A stretch of 64,000 bases of DNA from Brevipalpus yothersi (GCA_003956705.1 QZCP01000301.1:52351-116350), one strand, 5' to 3'; positions 33,212 through 46,892 are shown, counted from the first letter of the stretch. A program made the numbers and translations. The notes: a model not told the origin generated them from the sequence alone.

Positions 33212-35572
33212 TCATTTCCTTGTTCCTTGTTCTGCTTTAACTTTTTCATTGTTTAACTCCGAGCAAATTTCCACAAGAGATTCCTCAGTTTGCTTCATAT
33301 CTTCCAATATCATTCTCATTTGCTGAACTTTCCTCTCTAATGGCTCACATGAATGGACAGCCGATGTGTTGCCAGCTACCTCATCTCTTTTCCTCCGTTC
33401 TGATTCGTACTCGGAAAGAATTAGATCATGTTGTTCCGATAGGATCTCATGTTTTGTCTTCAAGGTATCCAATCTTTCTTCGATTAAAAATCTCGAAAAA
33501 TCGGTCCCCAAAACTTGAGATCCTGGATTGACCACCTTTTTGGTCTCTTCGCCAGGAAGCAGCGTTTTTCTTCCATGAAAATTTCCATTTTGTTCCCTAT
33601 TTTGGAATGTTGGACAGTTTGAATGTGACATATTTCGATTCCTCAATATGAGTTCAATTTGGTCGGCTCTTCTTTCTTGATTGATTAACTCTGGCAATCT
33701 TTCCCCACGACTAGATGGAAGATCAGCGTTTGAATTAGGGATTTTGAAAGTTGTTCCACTTTGATCTGTCTCTTCTTCGCTCAGGGTTAGGTCAATGAAA
33801 TTCGAGTCAGTTTCGATTTCGATAAAATGAGAAACAGTAGTGGGAAAGTCGGAGATATTTTCTAGCACAACATCAGGAAGAGCTGAAGCAGATGAGCTCT
33901 CAGATTTCAAATTCGAACAATTTGCGAAGAAACAAGGTGTGGAATTTCTCGGAGGGATCGTTTCTAATTCATTTAAAATGTTGTCAACAAAATTTGCTGA
34001 AAGTTCTGGAAGAGTTTGGTGTCTATCAGATCGGCTTGTTCCTGTTGTCGAAGTGATCGATCCATTCATCATACTTCCAATTCCAGAACTGTCTGAATCT
34101 TCATCTGAATCCAGACTGTACACTTCACATCTAGATGCTGAAGATCTTGCCCGTTCACGAGAAGTAGAAGCAATGGGTTTCTGATTTCGATTGGTTTCAG
34201 ATTTTTTAAGTTTAGACCTTGTTCTTGTGACAGCTCCACTATAATTCGATGTTGATGGCGATTCTGGCTTGGAACTTTGATTTTCTTGGATCTTTGGCCT
34301 TCCAAGTCCACGAAAAATGAAAAATTTATCTGAATTCCCCCAATACCGCTTCTCCTCAGTCAGGAAGATTGATTCTCCAAACATTTTTCGCAATTTTTCG
34401 ATGTGAATATTCAGCATATCGAGAGCATTTTCCAATTCTCTTCGGCCATTCTCAACTTTTAATGTATCAACATAAGTTCGCAGCTCATCTAAATCAGCAG
34501 CCCGCAGGTGGAGAACATTATCTCTAGGAACTTCGAGGCTATAATAAAAATAGAAATAGACTTTTTTCAATAGTTCTTTTGGACCAGAAAATGTGATATA
34601 CATGCCTCATCAGAGGACCAAAGGGTCGAATGGTAACAATTTTGGCGCTCGGATTGTAGAAGAGAAATTTGGCCGGAAATATGGGGGGAAACTTTTTAAG
34701 TTTATCCAAACTTGTCTCTGATAATGGAGAATTAAAACCTTGAGATTGATCAATTATTACCAATCTATGTCCCCATGGACATGGCTCAACTGGACCTCTC
34801 AATTGGACAAGATAATTGTCCACACAGTGAGGACAAAGTTCAACTTCTCGACAAAGTTCTTGCACTCTTTCGATATATTCATCAATCTGTTTGGTTTTAT
34901 CTCTTTCATGACCAATTTTCATTACATGATTCGTTTTTCTCAGATCAAAAAGCAGCTCCTCTGTACAAAAATATTCCTCATTATTTAGCTTATCTTCGAT
35001 CACACTAAAATTGAAGAAATGGATGAAATAACTTTCTCTGAATCGTCCATCACCAAATTTGCTCCACATAATCTCCGGTACTGGCTATTTGAAAGATGAT
35101 ATTGGTTAATCATACGAATTGGTGGAATAAATATCATCATTATGATAGGTATCAGAGAAGAAGTTTTCGATAGCACAATAACTTACCTGACCACCTTGCC
35201 CGCTTGTCAAAACTGCTTTGAGAATTAGATTCAATCTTTTCTTGTCAATTTTTTTATATCTCTTCGTACTGTTGCAAAGTTTTTGAATTCGTTGACATTG
35301 TTGACAGATTTTAGCCAAGGTCCTCTCTGTAGAGAATGGATTTGAGGCACTAACTTTTTCACCATATCTTTCCGCACAATCAAGATGAAACCCAATACTA
35401 CACTTGGGACAGAAAACTTCACTTCCATTCCGATGGCAATCCCAACAGTAAGGATCCTACGTACGGTAAAGCACAATTAAATGAAATTGTAACCATTAGA
35501 GTAGTAATTTAATTTATGGAAACGAATCAGTCAATTAATTGGCACTTTGATACTCACCCGCTTAATAGGCAT
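33212..35572 (-). CDS. ZMYND11-like PHD/PWWP protein, copy I, with coiled-coil tail
   Basis: Exons 35558-35572 (MPIKR), 35187-35456, 34606-35084 and 33212-34538 join to 696 residues. The third intron uses a GC donor (GATGAG|gcatgt); only this junction restores the frame and matches the family's phase 2. The PHD finger has CWDC, CPKC, FHLDC and CQQC. Exon 3 has CPHC...CPWGH and a PWWP core with FPAK. The tail has FIDLTLSEEE (33770-33808), a SUMO-interaction-type motif, and ends in about 90 residues rich in Leu, Glu and Lys in heptad-like order, a likely coiled coil for pairing as in ZMYND11. There is no PLDLS. This and J may resemble the ancestral form. Confidence 0.87.
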
Positions 35573-37212
35573 GATGATTGGATGATCACTGAATCACTTT
35601 TTCTGTTTTTTCCAAGACACACACAATTTTCACAAATGGCTACACTCAATTGATGCGTTTGATTCGGTTTTTTGCTTGTAAGCTAAAAGTGCGGGACACA
35701 AAAAATTCACCAAAGAATGGAAAAAATGATAAGATGAAAAACTTGGTGAGAACTTTCAATTGATAAAAATAATAGATAACTCAAAAAAAATTATCAATTG
35801 AGATGATGAAATATTACAAGCTTCTGGAAACTGAACTTCAGACTGTGCAGCCCATTACGAGACAAGTGGAATCAACTGTCTGCGTGAGAATGGAACAGTA
35901 TGGGTTGCAATTTTGGTTTCTTCCTCAGGAGGGATGAAAGAGGGACCACATTCACCAAAAAAGATGTGACTTGGACTCACGTTTCCGGAATAGTGAAAAC
36001 TTAATTCACCAAGCAACTGTAGTCCGCTACACTCGATGACTATTCACAGAAATTAGAATCGAGAATAAGATATTCTTAGATAAGATAAGATAAGATAATA
36101 TATTTTCTAATTCTAATTCTATCATGAAAAAACTCTTTCGAAAAATACAAATTGACGCAGTTTAGAATGATGATTTCGGGCATGTTCGAATGCACGAAAC
36201 TCGAATTGGTGTTAGTTCATCCTTGAAGAGATTGTTTATCTGTGTTTATCACAGTCTTTAGAGACTTTAGTGAAGAAAGTGAAACTGAAGGTAGACTGAC
36301 AATACATTTCTAGAGGACAAGTGAAAAGTGGTACAACTCTGTGTGTTTGACAAACTGTGTTATTTGAACAACTTTCACCACCTTCTGAGAACACCATAGG
36401 ACCTTCGGACCATAGGACCTTGAGGGTATTTGTCCTAAGGTGATTAACTACTCTCAAGAAAGATCATCTCCTCTTTGCTATGAAACTCATCTTCCATTGG
36501 TATTGTCTCTGTGTCCTGGGACATTGTTCAAGACAACTTTTGCCTTGGGAGTTTTTAAACTGCTCACTTCAATAAATTTTATTGTTTGTAGGCTATTGTA
36601 GGTAAGTTTCATTGAACTTTTACTTGTTTATTAGTGATGATAGTTACAATACAATTGTAAACGGAGATATAGTGTTGGTATGAAAATTTTAATAACTTTC
36701 AAGAGGCTAAAACTGTTACATTCAAGGACTCTAAGTCATTATGATCTCAAAACGAATGAGAAGAAATGGGATAACATTTCAGTCTAGCCGAGCGGAAGTA
36801 ACGAGAATGTGTGGAACTATATCTGTGACTCTAATTTCATGAACCTCAGAGTTATGTTTGCTTCATGTAATACTGCTATCACTAATCACAATTAGAGAGA
36901 TACAATCGCCAACCTTACACTCATTAAACATCTTGAAACTTGAGAGGGAATTAATTGTGTGACATCATATACAATTTCTCTCAACTCATATCATTTAAGA
37001 TGATTTCAAATTTCGTAATGAATTGAAGCTCGCTTCAGTCCTGATAGTAAAGGATTACAAAAAGAATTCTTTGATGATGAAGTGCTGAATTTTATTCATG
37101 AATTCGAACCAATCACTCGAAATTTCTTTGGATGCGATGGGAAAAAGTTGCGTTAAATGCTCATTAGGAATGCATGTAATGAGAGTCAAAGAAATGTTGA
37201 GCTCAATATTCT
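35573..37212. other. Intergenic region between copies I and J
   Basis: No gene is seen. A run of four GATAA repeats lies at about 36077-36097. AATAAATTTTATTG near 36570 is a generic AT-rich stretch. Confidence 0.55.
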
Positions 37213-39462
37213 TTAGATCGAATTATTTTGTTCAGCGAGTTGCAAACAATATTTCAAAAGCTCTTCATATTTCAATTTCGATTCATCGAGAATTTCTTTG
37301 GTAAGTAGAATCTCTTTTTTCAAAATTCGCTTCTGATCCCGTTCTTTTTCGATTTCAAGTTCAAGTATTTTACAACGTGTGCAAAACTTGTCAGTTAGGC
37401 TTGTTTTCTTCGAATTAACATCATTCTCTAGATTTTTTTCACCAGAGACTGATTCAATGCTTTTGGTAGGAACATTGTCTAAGTTAATTTCTGACTTGAC
37501 TTTCTGAGCACTCAGAGCAGGAGAGATTTGAGTTGTTGTCTCCCTTTGGTAAACAGTCGTTGGGGAAACCACGTCCGAGGAAGATAGTTTTTCAGTGCTG
37601 ATGGATGAACATGTAGGCTCAGTCATTTTCACATCAGCTGGAATTTCTGAGGGACTTGTACTTTTAGGAGGTGCTTGAATATCTTCATCGTCATCGGATA
37701 TGTTTATAAGCACAGAATCTGTTTCCATCTCAATATTATGGCCAGATTTCTTGTCGAAAGGGAGAGAACATTCAACTTTAACCGGTTGAAGTTTGACGAA
37801 GTTTGAGTTTGAAGTAGTCGGGTCATTCCCAACACTCAGATTTTCTTTTTCTAGAGACTTTTTTCGTTCCAACTTTCTACCGTCAACATTGGTGAGAGAA
37901 TTATGGTATGGTTTCCGTGATAGCCCATAATGAGTAACGGTCTCTGAAAGCTCCGTTGATGAGTCAACTTCCTTTATTGTTGTTGAATCTCTCCGTCTGC
38001 CTGACTCATCCCTGAGGAATTTCTTGGCGGGAAGATTTTGTCCACTGGTCTTCGAGGAACGATCCTTGCATGATGTGGTAATATCATGAGCATCTTTTGT
38101 TGGCATCGTTGACGAAAGGTTTCGATTTTTAAAGCTGGAATCATCACTCCTAGAGGAAGGAGAACTGCGTACAAAGTCTTGATATGATGAAGATACTCTT
38201 TCCCTTTCATCAAAATTCCCCTCCAAATCGATAAAAAGCCCATCGCTTGGAATCCACTTTCGATACCCTTTCACCAGAGAAAAGTGTTTGCCGAATTTTT
38301 CTTTCAATTCTTTGACGTGAGATAACAACTCTTCACATGCACCATCATAATCTTTCCTGCCATTTTTCTTGTGCATGAATTGAAGATGGGCATAGAATTG
38401 CTTTATTTCCGGGTCTACAAGATGATAAACATGGTCTATATGGAATTCAGCGCTGCAACAAAATGGATTAAGAGTAAATACGTAGTGAAAAGAAAAGTGA
38501 ATAATTCTTTTACCTCAGTAATTCTTTGAGATCGAATAAGCGAACCCGAACTTGATCACTTCTCGGATCATAGCTGATGATTTTACCAGGAAAAAGAGGG
38601 GGAAGGTCGCCAATTTTTTTCAAGCTGAAATCTTGGTAAGAATGGTTTGATCTACCTCTGGATATGTCAACCAAAACTAGCTTATGGCCCCATGGACAGG
38701 CTAGAATAGGACCTTTTTGTCGACTGTAGTAATTGTCGACACAGTAGGGACATAGGTCAACTTCACGGCAGTTTATCGCTACTTTATCAATATAATCCTT
38801 GATTTTCAATGTAGCATAACTTTTTCCTAAGCCAACTATCATTGTGTGCTGAATTTTACGAAGGTCGAAGAGAAGCTCCTCAGTACACGTATATTCTTCT
38901 CGCTTTAACTTTTTTTTGACACCATCCAGATTCATAAAATGCACAACTTTGGCAAATCGTCCTTCTCTATTATATCTGTTTTTCATCACATCAGGAACAC
39001 TCTAAACGAAACAGCAAACACATCCATCAGAGTTGACAGGGAGAAACGATAAACAGATCAACTTACCGGTATACCAACACCTCTGATTAAAATAGTGTTG
39101 AGAATATGGTTCAATTTTTCACGGCTAATCCTTTTGAAAGATTCAGAGGAGGAATACATTCGATTTGACTTTTGAACATCATTACATTGTTTACAGATGC
39201 TACGAAATTTTGATGGAGGGCCGCGAATGAAATCTTCTTCCGTTTGATCAGCACAATCAAGATGAAAGCCTAGTCCACATCTGAGACAATGAAAATCACT
39301 TCCATTATTATGACAAACCCAGCAACTTGGATCCTGTTACAAAGAAATCAAGAAAAAAAAATTGTCGAAATTTTAATACAATGTATCTCGTCTGATGATG
39401 AATGTGCTGAGGGCAACATTTTATTATCAGATACTTACCAGTCTGGTTGATGAAGTAGACAT
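37213..39462 (-). CDS. ZMYND11-like PHD/PWWP protein, copy J, with coiled-coil tail
   Basis: Exons 39439-39462 (MSTSSTRL, longer than in other copies), 39067-39333, 38514-39001 and 37213-38452 join to 672 residues. The PHD finger has CWVC, CLRC, FHLDC and CKQC. Exon 3 has the bromodomain-like ELLFDLRKIQH, CPYC...CPWGH and a PWWP core with FPGK and VRLFD in place of VRxFG. The tail has VLINISDDDEDI (37679-37714), a weaker SUMO-interaction-type motif, many Ser/Thr, and a final 60 residues rich in Glu, Lys and Leu, likely a coiled coil (LEIEKERDQKRILKKEIL). No MYND finger or PLDLS is present. Divergent neighbour of copy K. Confidence 0.87.
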
Positions 39463-40024
39463 GATAAAAACAAGGAAGAGAGCGAAATAATCAATACTTT
39501 GGCAAGCAATTATCAAAAATTATCTTGAGATCACTGTAATGTTGGCACTTATCCTCGGAATCGTGAAAAGCCTGCAAAAATAATAGATGATGAAAGTTTC
39601 AAAACGTGAAAATGAGTTGATTAAAATTCAGATATACAGGGTTTTATTTTCAATTTGTTGACTAAATATCATGACACATCGAACGTAAGAATTACACGTT
39701 GATTGTGTAAAAACAGTTATGGAGAGAAAAAAACTTACTGTTACTCAGCAGAACGCTGTTTGTTATCAAGAATCATGCTGATTTGACGGCTCACACCTCG
39801 TGTGCAGGACAGTAACAAGTGTATAAGTTACAGTGTACAAGCAATAAAAAGCTAATATGACTAAAAAGTTTGTTACAATGTAACCAGTCTGTTTAAAAAC
39901 ATTGAAACAAAATCAAAACAAAGCCATCCAAGATGGGTGGTGAGTAAAGGATTATCAAGGGAGTGAAAATATGTTGCTATGTTGCTGGCGTGCTTGTTGT
40001 TGTTGTACAAGACGCTTCACTGAA

Positions 40025-40155
40025 CTCTTAACCCGTTCCTCTCTCTTTTCCCGTTCTCCTCTCTCTCTCCTCTCTTTCTCCTCTCTCTCTTCTCTCTCGT
40101 CTCTCTCTTCTCTCTCTTCTCTCTCGTCTCTCTCCTCTCTCCTCTCTCTTCTCTC
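40025..40155. repeat. Imperfect CTCTC/CTCGT pyrimidine tract
   Basis: About 130 bases of interrupted (CT)n with TTCTCC and CTCGTC variants. Confidence 0.85.
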
Positions 40156-41017
40156 ACCTAATCACTGATTTCTTTCATTCTCGCATAATGTTGACGGTAG
40201 CATCTTAAAAAATTGAAACAAAAGATTCTATCGAAGCACATCTGATAACATGGATGACAGTGAGGAACATCGGGAAACATTCTGGTCAAGTCTCATGGCA
40301 AGCACTTCGCGTTTTGCAAATTATGAATACAAGTTGGAAAATTTTTTTGTCCCTGTAGATTCGATAGCATGGCGAAAACTCTTCTTTCCTCTCCTTCTAG
40401 CTTTTCTCTTTTGATAATTAGTAGTTACAGTTTCATTCCGATCAAGTAGTGATTCTAAAGAGAAAAAAAGAATGTGTATCCATGAGCGGCCTAATTTTTA
40501 ACGTCAAGTAAAGCAAGTTTGCTCTAATGGGTACTGAAAGTTTTGTGTGTGAGCCATAAAACCGTCAAAAGAAAGTATAACAAACTACTTTTTGAAAAAA
40601 AATCCAGTTGAGACACATCGCCAATGCTTACAAAGCTCCTTTCGACCATGAAACCAATCCAAGGAAAAATTTTTGACCACTACTGGCCAGTAGATATATC
40701 GTATCCATTTTTGGAGGACATGGACACACAGGGATGTTGAGAAAAGGCAGTGAGGGATGCTCATAGTAGAGACAGAGAGAGAGAAGAGCATCTCCATCGA
40801 CTGACAAGCCAAGGGAAAGTGTAAAAAGAGGAGAGCAAAAAATTTCGAAGCCGATGAACATTACCAGGCCTGGTAAATGCAAAGAAGGCAAACGCTAGGA
40901 GCAGGGTAATAAAAACTCTCCGTTTCGGACTTCGCTCGATGAACGCTGCAAATTCTTTTTAAAAGGAATGTAACATTTTCCCTTCTTTACCAGAGATTTT
41001 TTCGCCTGATAAGCGAA

Positions 41018-41020
<3 letters not shown>

Positions 41021-41063
<43 letters not shown>
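41021..41063. repeat. (GA)n microsatellite
   Basis: About 43 bases of GA, followed by a decayed GAGA-rich stretch to 41125. Confidence 0.95.
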
Positions 41064-41067
<4 letters not shown>

Positions 41068-41524
41068 ATGAGGAGCAAAGAGAAGAGCTATTCTTTGAGA
41101 GAAGAGAGGAGAAGAGAGAGAGAGCAAAGAGTGACTCGGGATAGCAGAAGGAAATTCTCTAGCAAGATTGTAAGAACGTTTGTTCCTGAGCTCATGATTG
41201 GTTACCGATTTAACGTTTTTTTGATGTGTCTTCAAAAGTACACATCATCTTAAGAGTAACCAAAGAGTATTTTCTCTCTTTCTTTTTCTCTTCAATGAAG
41301 AAATCTTGATCCTGAACAGATCACCTAGTAACTGTGATCGGTGGTTGAGTGTTGTAGAGTCCTTGTAAGATACGAAAAGTGTTCATCACATCTCTTCTCT
41401 CGTTACATACTCGTTGTATTATTACAACATGTGCAACTTACTAGTATTATTATTTAATAAATAATATTTTTCAAAATAATTCATTCAATTAGTTCATCCT
41501 AGCTAATCATCATAATCATTAACC

Positions 41525-43842
41525 ATGTACAAGTTCCCGCGAGAGCCATTCTGCCATGAGTGTCATCGTAAATGTTGTGGATATTTTTGTTCAAATTGTG
41601 CTCGATGTTACTGTAGCAAGTGTACATTCGGGGATAATATTGGTGGCCCGTCGCATCTTCATTCATCTTCCATCATTAAAATGTGTTCAATATGTATACA
41701 ATTACAGGAATCTCGTAAGAGATGGTCAAATGGTATCGCCTTTAAACCCATGAAGAGTGAAGCTATGAGATTACTTTTTACTAGAGTATTTAAAGATTTC
41801 TCCAGAGTAAGTTACATGTTTTTTTGAAACCGCTTCCAGTAGTTTGTTTATATTTTCGTCATCAATAAATGAATTACAAACAATCTTCTGTATCATGTAG
41901 GTTCCAAAATTGCTCAATCAAGATGAATCATTCTTTCGTGGAAGAATAAATGCCGAACATGAACCTTTTACATTCATCAAAGTTGCGCAAAAAATAAGAA
42001 ATCTATCATATCAGTGTTCAGAGGAATTGGTTATTGATCTCAAGACAATCCAACACATTCTATTGTCCAGTCCACTGAAAAATTTTGATCAAGATCAAGT
42101 TAGAATTGCCTCAAGTTACCTACAAAAAGCCATAGGCGAACTGCAATTCGCCAATTTGTGTCCTTACTGTTCATTAAATTATGAGGAAAAAACTCCCACC
42201 CTTTTGAAAGATCTCGAAAAATTTTCACCACTTTTCGTTTCACCATGTCCATGGCCTCACACGCTTGTTTTGGCAAAAGCAGAAGGTAACAAATTGCTCA
42301 ATGCATGGGATGATGTTTCAAATCAGATTTTTTCACCAGGATATACACCGTGGCCGGCCAAAATTCTTTTCTACAATGCTGGGGAAAAATTAGTGGACGT
42401 TATTTTTTTCGGCACTTATGAATGGTAGGTTTATCGATCATAATTTATGAGTGTTACAATCCTTTTCACGTTCGAACTTTATTTCATTCTAGGTGTTCAG
42501 TAGAACTTCGCTCTGTTTTCTATGCCCGAGATCCTCATCAATTTCCCGGAGATTATGGCAAAATCCGAGCAAAAGTAACCAAAACAAATGATTTGCTGAG
42601 CAAATTTGATATTGCGACAAAAGAGCTTAAGGAACATATCAAACTCTTGAAACTTAATTTCCCGGAGCAAATAAAACTGACAACAGAATATATGAAACCT
42701 TGGCTTCCAACTGATAGCCTCTTTCTGATCGATCAAAAAGTTTATCAGAATAATGAGGTTGAAAAACCTGTCAAAAATGAGCTTTTCGAGAATCATCCCG
42801 TCTCATGTGTATCACCTTCACAGGTTGATGCTAAATCATCAATGCTGCTGCATTTGATCACTTCGAAAAATGTCTCTACCGACCATAGGTGAGCATCTGC
42901 AAAACCTTCTAGAATCTCCATCATGTCTAATATGATTTACATTTTATTTAAAGTGCACCATCAAAGAGAATCGAAATGGCAGTAAAGAGTTGTTCTTCCC
43001 CCGAAGAAGGCATTCAGCAACGCTTTGATAACTTTTGTGAGGATCTTAACTCCAATGGCCTTTCTTCAATTGAAACTGAAGCTGCACAAGAACCGAACTC
43101 ATCTCAAAATCATGTTCTATCATCACCAAAAAATAATTTTCCTTTGCAAACCGAAAATTCGACCCCTTATGAAACACCAGAATCTCTAGAAAATGGTGAA
43201 CTGCTCAATTGCTTAACTGAAACTGGTGATTGTTCATCACCAATGACAGTCGAAGTAACGAAAAACGATTCTTTAGGAAGTGTACCAACAGATTTAGCAA
43301 TCAGTCCAAAGTCCAACAAGAGATCTGCCTCTTCCAGTGGCCACTCGGAAAACTTCAATATGAAGTTTAAATGCTGTGAGAGTAACGATTTGTCAACTGA
43401 GGATGAAAATGAACAACTGGATGCCATAAAATATCATTCTATTCCATATATATCATCCATATGCGATCCTTTATTCCAGTAAGTTTTTCTCTCTTGCTGC
43501 AAAAAAAATTTTTGAAAGTAAACTGAATGAAATTCATTGTTACCAAACAGGTCAGAAGAACTCATCGAAACTCAACCAGAAGGTCCCATCGCACCAGAAG
43601 ATGAAGCAAGCATAAACTCTCCAGTTCCATCTAGTTCTTCAATGATCTCTTCAATTTTGTCCCCAAGTAATCGTTTCACCGTTGAGTTCTCTGAAGATGA
43701 TGAAGAAAATAATGAGTCACTGTCTGATATATTTGGAAATGTAGATCATAGAATAATTGACAAATCAGAGGACGAAGGACTGGAGTTGAGTATGTTCACT
43801 TTCCCCGAGCTATCAGAAATTTCAGACGATGAGATGGAGTGA
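41525..43842 (+). CDS. ZMYND11-like PHD/PWWP protein, copy K
   Basis: Exons 41525-41806, 41901-42424, 42493-42888, 42954-43478 and 43551-43842 join in frame to 672 residues. The five-residue start is fused to the PHD exon. The finger has CHEC, CSNC and CSIC, but the family FHLxC is CYCSKC, so the His ligand appears replaced by Cys. Exon 2 has the bromodomain-like ELVIDLKTIQH, the zinc site CPYC...CPWPH and a PWWP core with WPAK and VIFFG, closer to the canonical aromatic-cage pattern than the minus-strand copies. The tail is Ser/Glu-rich, with NKRSASSS as a possible nuclear signal, and ends with the DHRIIDKSEDE motif shared with copy L. Inferred histone reader. Confidence 0.85.
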
Positions 43843-46800
43843 AAAAAGTTCATAGGAGGAAATTGGTGAGCTCATAAAACTCCTCTACTTAAACCGACTC
43901 AAGCAATCAACACCGAGAATCAGTCAGACTTCCGGTATTCAATGCTAATTATAATACAAGTTTGGAAATGAGTTTACCTCGTTACAGAGCTAAATAATTG
44001 GAAGGCGAGTTTCTGAGTGTTCGTTAAGTAATGTTCTACAAACATTTCTATCAATGCATTTGTAAACGTGGGAATTGTTCTTTTTGAAACATAAATTTGT
44101 TCCATTATCAATGGTCTACATGTATAGAAACATGAGAAAACTATCCTTCTCTATCGACAATACATTCATGAAAAACTTTCGTATTTTTTCATTACCATCA
44201 ATTAGTGTGTCTCATTTATTACGGAAAGTTTCTCTTTCCAATTGGATTCTGAATTTTGATTTTTGACTTTTCAAATGTCTGAAAGCTCTTGAAAGGGAAG
44301 ACCGACCTTCGAGACAGCTTAATTTAAGAGCCAATATGCTGAGAAAATCCCAACGTTTGATAAACTCAAAATTGAAAAATCTGATTCCCTGAATTATATC
44401 TGTTCGATCACCAATAGATTTAGCTACAGATAATCATTTCGAGAAAATATCGGTATAACATCTTTTACTCAGTAATCTGAATCTTCCAAATGTCAGCTCT
44501 TTCCTGCTCAACAAGTAATGATCAACAGCATTCTCAAAAACTGTGTATCTTTTTATTTGATACATTAAGTGGCATTAAATTTTTCAGAACCCAAGAAAGC
44601 TGGTGTGAAGGAAAAATATATTGAAGAGGTTCTTCTAGAGGAACATCCTTGCGATTGATGTAAAAACATTGAAAATAATTTGATCGGGGAATTTAGAGAT
44701 TTTTTGGTAACAATTACTTGTTGTTTTATGGCTCTTACTAGCTTTCCTGCTTCCTATTGTATCCCTATTTTCCTTCTTACGTGATGAATAATCACTGTGT
44801 TTTTTGACCTCACATGGGCTCATCATTTTAAGATTAGTACATATCATCAACATGGAGGAAAGTTGATTCACTCAAATCATTTTGGCATATTTTTGCAATA
44901 GAAAAACAATTTAGTTCACATTGCTCGAGGTTGAGATTCTGTGGTGACTAAAGATGAAATTCTTTTGAGATTAATACCCTTGATGACGAAGTATTTTGTA
45001 ATAAATAGGCCCCAATGAAATATCTCTAATACATTCTTTTATGTATAATTGGCCCCAATTTTTATCGAAAACCTTTTCGATGCTCTGCTTGGAATTTGAG
45101 TTGTTCCTCTCATTTAATCCTCACTTGATTAATTACATTGTTATCAGAATGTGATTATTCACAGGTACATAAACGAGTGGATGTATAGTGGCCACTTCAC
45201 TTAATCGGGGCAACCCCCTTCTCCAATCAATCCTTTAGTTGATTAAAACAGTAAAACATTTATTAATATGTTTGACAATCTTTCACCAACAACACTATCA
45301 GAGTGGCAAAAAGTTTTTAGACTCGGCATGATAGAGTTAAGTTTTGATTTTTCTTGCGCATGAAAAGGAATGATTCAAATAGAGAATACAAAAAAGGAGG
45401 GAAAAATAATTATCACAGTTAAACTAGTTAGATCAGACCTAGTTCGATGAAAAATCGGCAAAATGCTCAATGAAAAAAATAGTATGGTTGATTCAAACTA
45501 TTGGTAGAGAGAAAAGGAGCATCTTCATCAGATTTTTCTGAAGAAATCATCAGTGGTGATTAATTTTCGTCAAATTTGATTTTTATGGTGAAAAAATGTA
45601 TTTTGAACCTTCCCGCCCTGATGAAAATCTGCAACTTTAATAAAAATCGCGACAGAATTTCGCAAAATTATTATGCTTCCTATGATTAGCAAGTTTTATA
45701 AAAATTATTTTTTTTTTCGTTATTTCACAAGTAGGTCAGAATTTTATCAGGAAACTTCCTTATAAACTTCAAATACAGTAGGCTTAAAAAAATCATGAAG
45801 TTTTTCAACAATTTGATCTTTTTTTATATAATGTTCACTGTTTCTTTTTGCAGTTGAAGATTTCTAGATTTTTTGTATCTTCGTTTCCCAGCGGGTTCGA
45901 AAAGAACTTGATATTCTGGGGTAAATTTTTATTTTTTGGTTCATTTGACTTTCAATTGATACCAAAATTTTCGTAAATAAGGCAAAAATCAATATTTTTC
46001 TGAGCTATATCGGCAATTTTGGCTTGAAAATTATCGAATATTGTACCTGAGAATTTAAAAGTTCTAAACGATTGGAAAATTTTCTCATACTTTCCAGGCA
46101 ATAGATCTACTGGCTGCAGAAAAATAAAAACTCAATTCTATCATGCCGAGTCTGAAAACTTATTTGCCAACCTGATAGTTGCCTACAGCAGTTGTGTCGT
46201 TACAGAGAGAAGAGAGCATCTAAATTGTGAGTGTAAAAGAACTATCGTCCAATCAATCGTATGGAGATTCAAGTTGAACATTCATTTGAGTATCCATGTA
46301 TCTATAACCTTCAAAGCTCATAAAGAATTTTCGAAATCTCCAAAAAAAGAGCAATCATTTGATTTTATAGGACCAAGACTACGTTTTTCAAATTCGATGA
46401 TATTTTTTTTTCGTTTTTTCAGATTAATTTTCCAGGTTTTTAGGTTAGTTGGAAAAAAAATTTAGGAAAAAAATGGTGACCAAAATGAAAGCACTGTCGA
46501 TGCAAAGATGAATACAATAATACCTGGAAAAATAGAAAAGATCGCCTCTCGAGAGTTGGTTGCAGCTAATCGTATCATCTCCATTTCCTTCATGATCTGA
46601 CATACACCACAGCTGAGGAACGACATACACCTCAGATGACGAACGACATACACGATCAAAGTTTCTTCAAGGGACACAGAAGCAGAGAGAAAAAAGAAGC
46701 TAGAAACATTATGAAACGTCAGCCTCGTGGCAGACAATGCCTACTCGATGCTTCACTGATTAAAGTTACTCGGTGAAGGGGGGTGGAAACGATCGCTGAT

Positions 46801-46892
46801 TGATATGCATATATATATATATATCTATTAACTTTGAATATACTGTTCAGTGATCGTTGACCAATTGTTGTGATCGTGTTATAAAAGTAGCC
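43843..46892. other. Intergenic region between copies K and L
   Basis: About 3 kb of AT-rich DNA. Frames at 44075-44266, 44635-44871 and 46274-46934 look like chance: low complexity, no motif, no paralogue in the window. A (TA)n run lies at about 46810-46823, just before copy L. Confidence 0.5.

Larger units (their letters stand above)
39463..41524. other. Divergent intergenic region between copies J and K
   Basis: This region separates the minus-strand array from the two plus-strand genes and should hold both promoters. It contains an imperfect CTCTC-rich tract (40025-40155) and a (GA)n tract (41021-41063). The open frames at 39971-40168, 40585-40891 and 40987-41253 come from these repeats and are not called. 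Confidence 0.55.

Noticed and set aside
33840..34184. 114-codon plus frame
   Set aside because: Shadow of copy I's last exon on the opposite strand.
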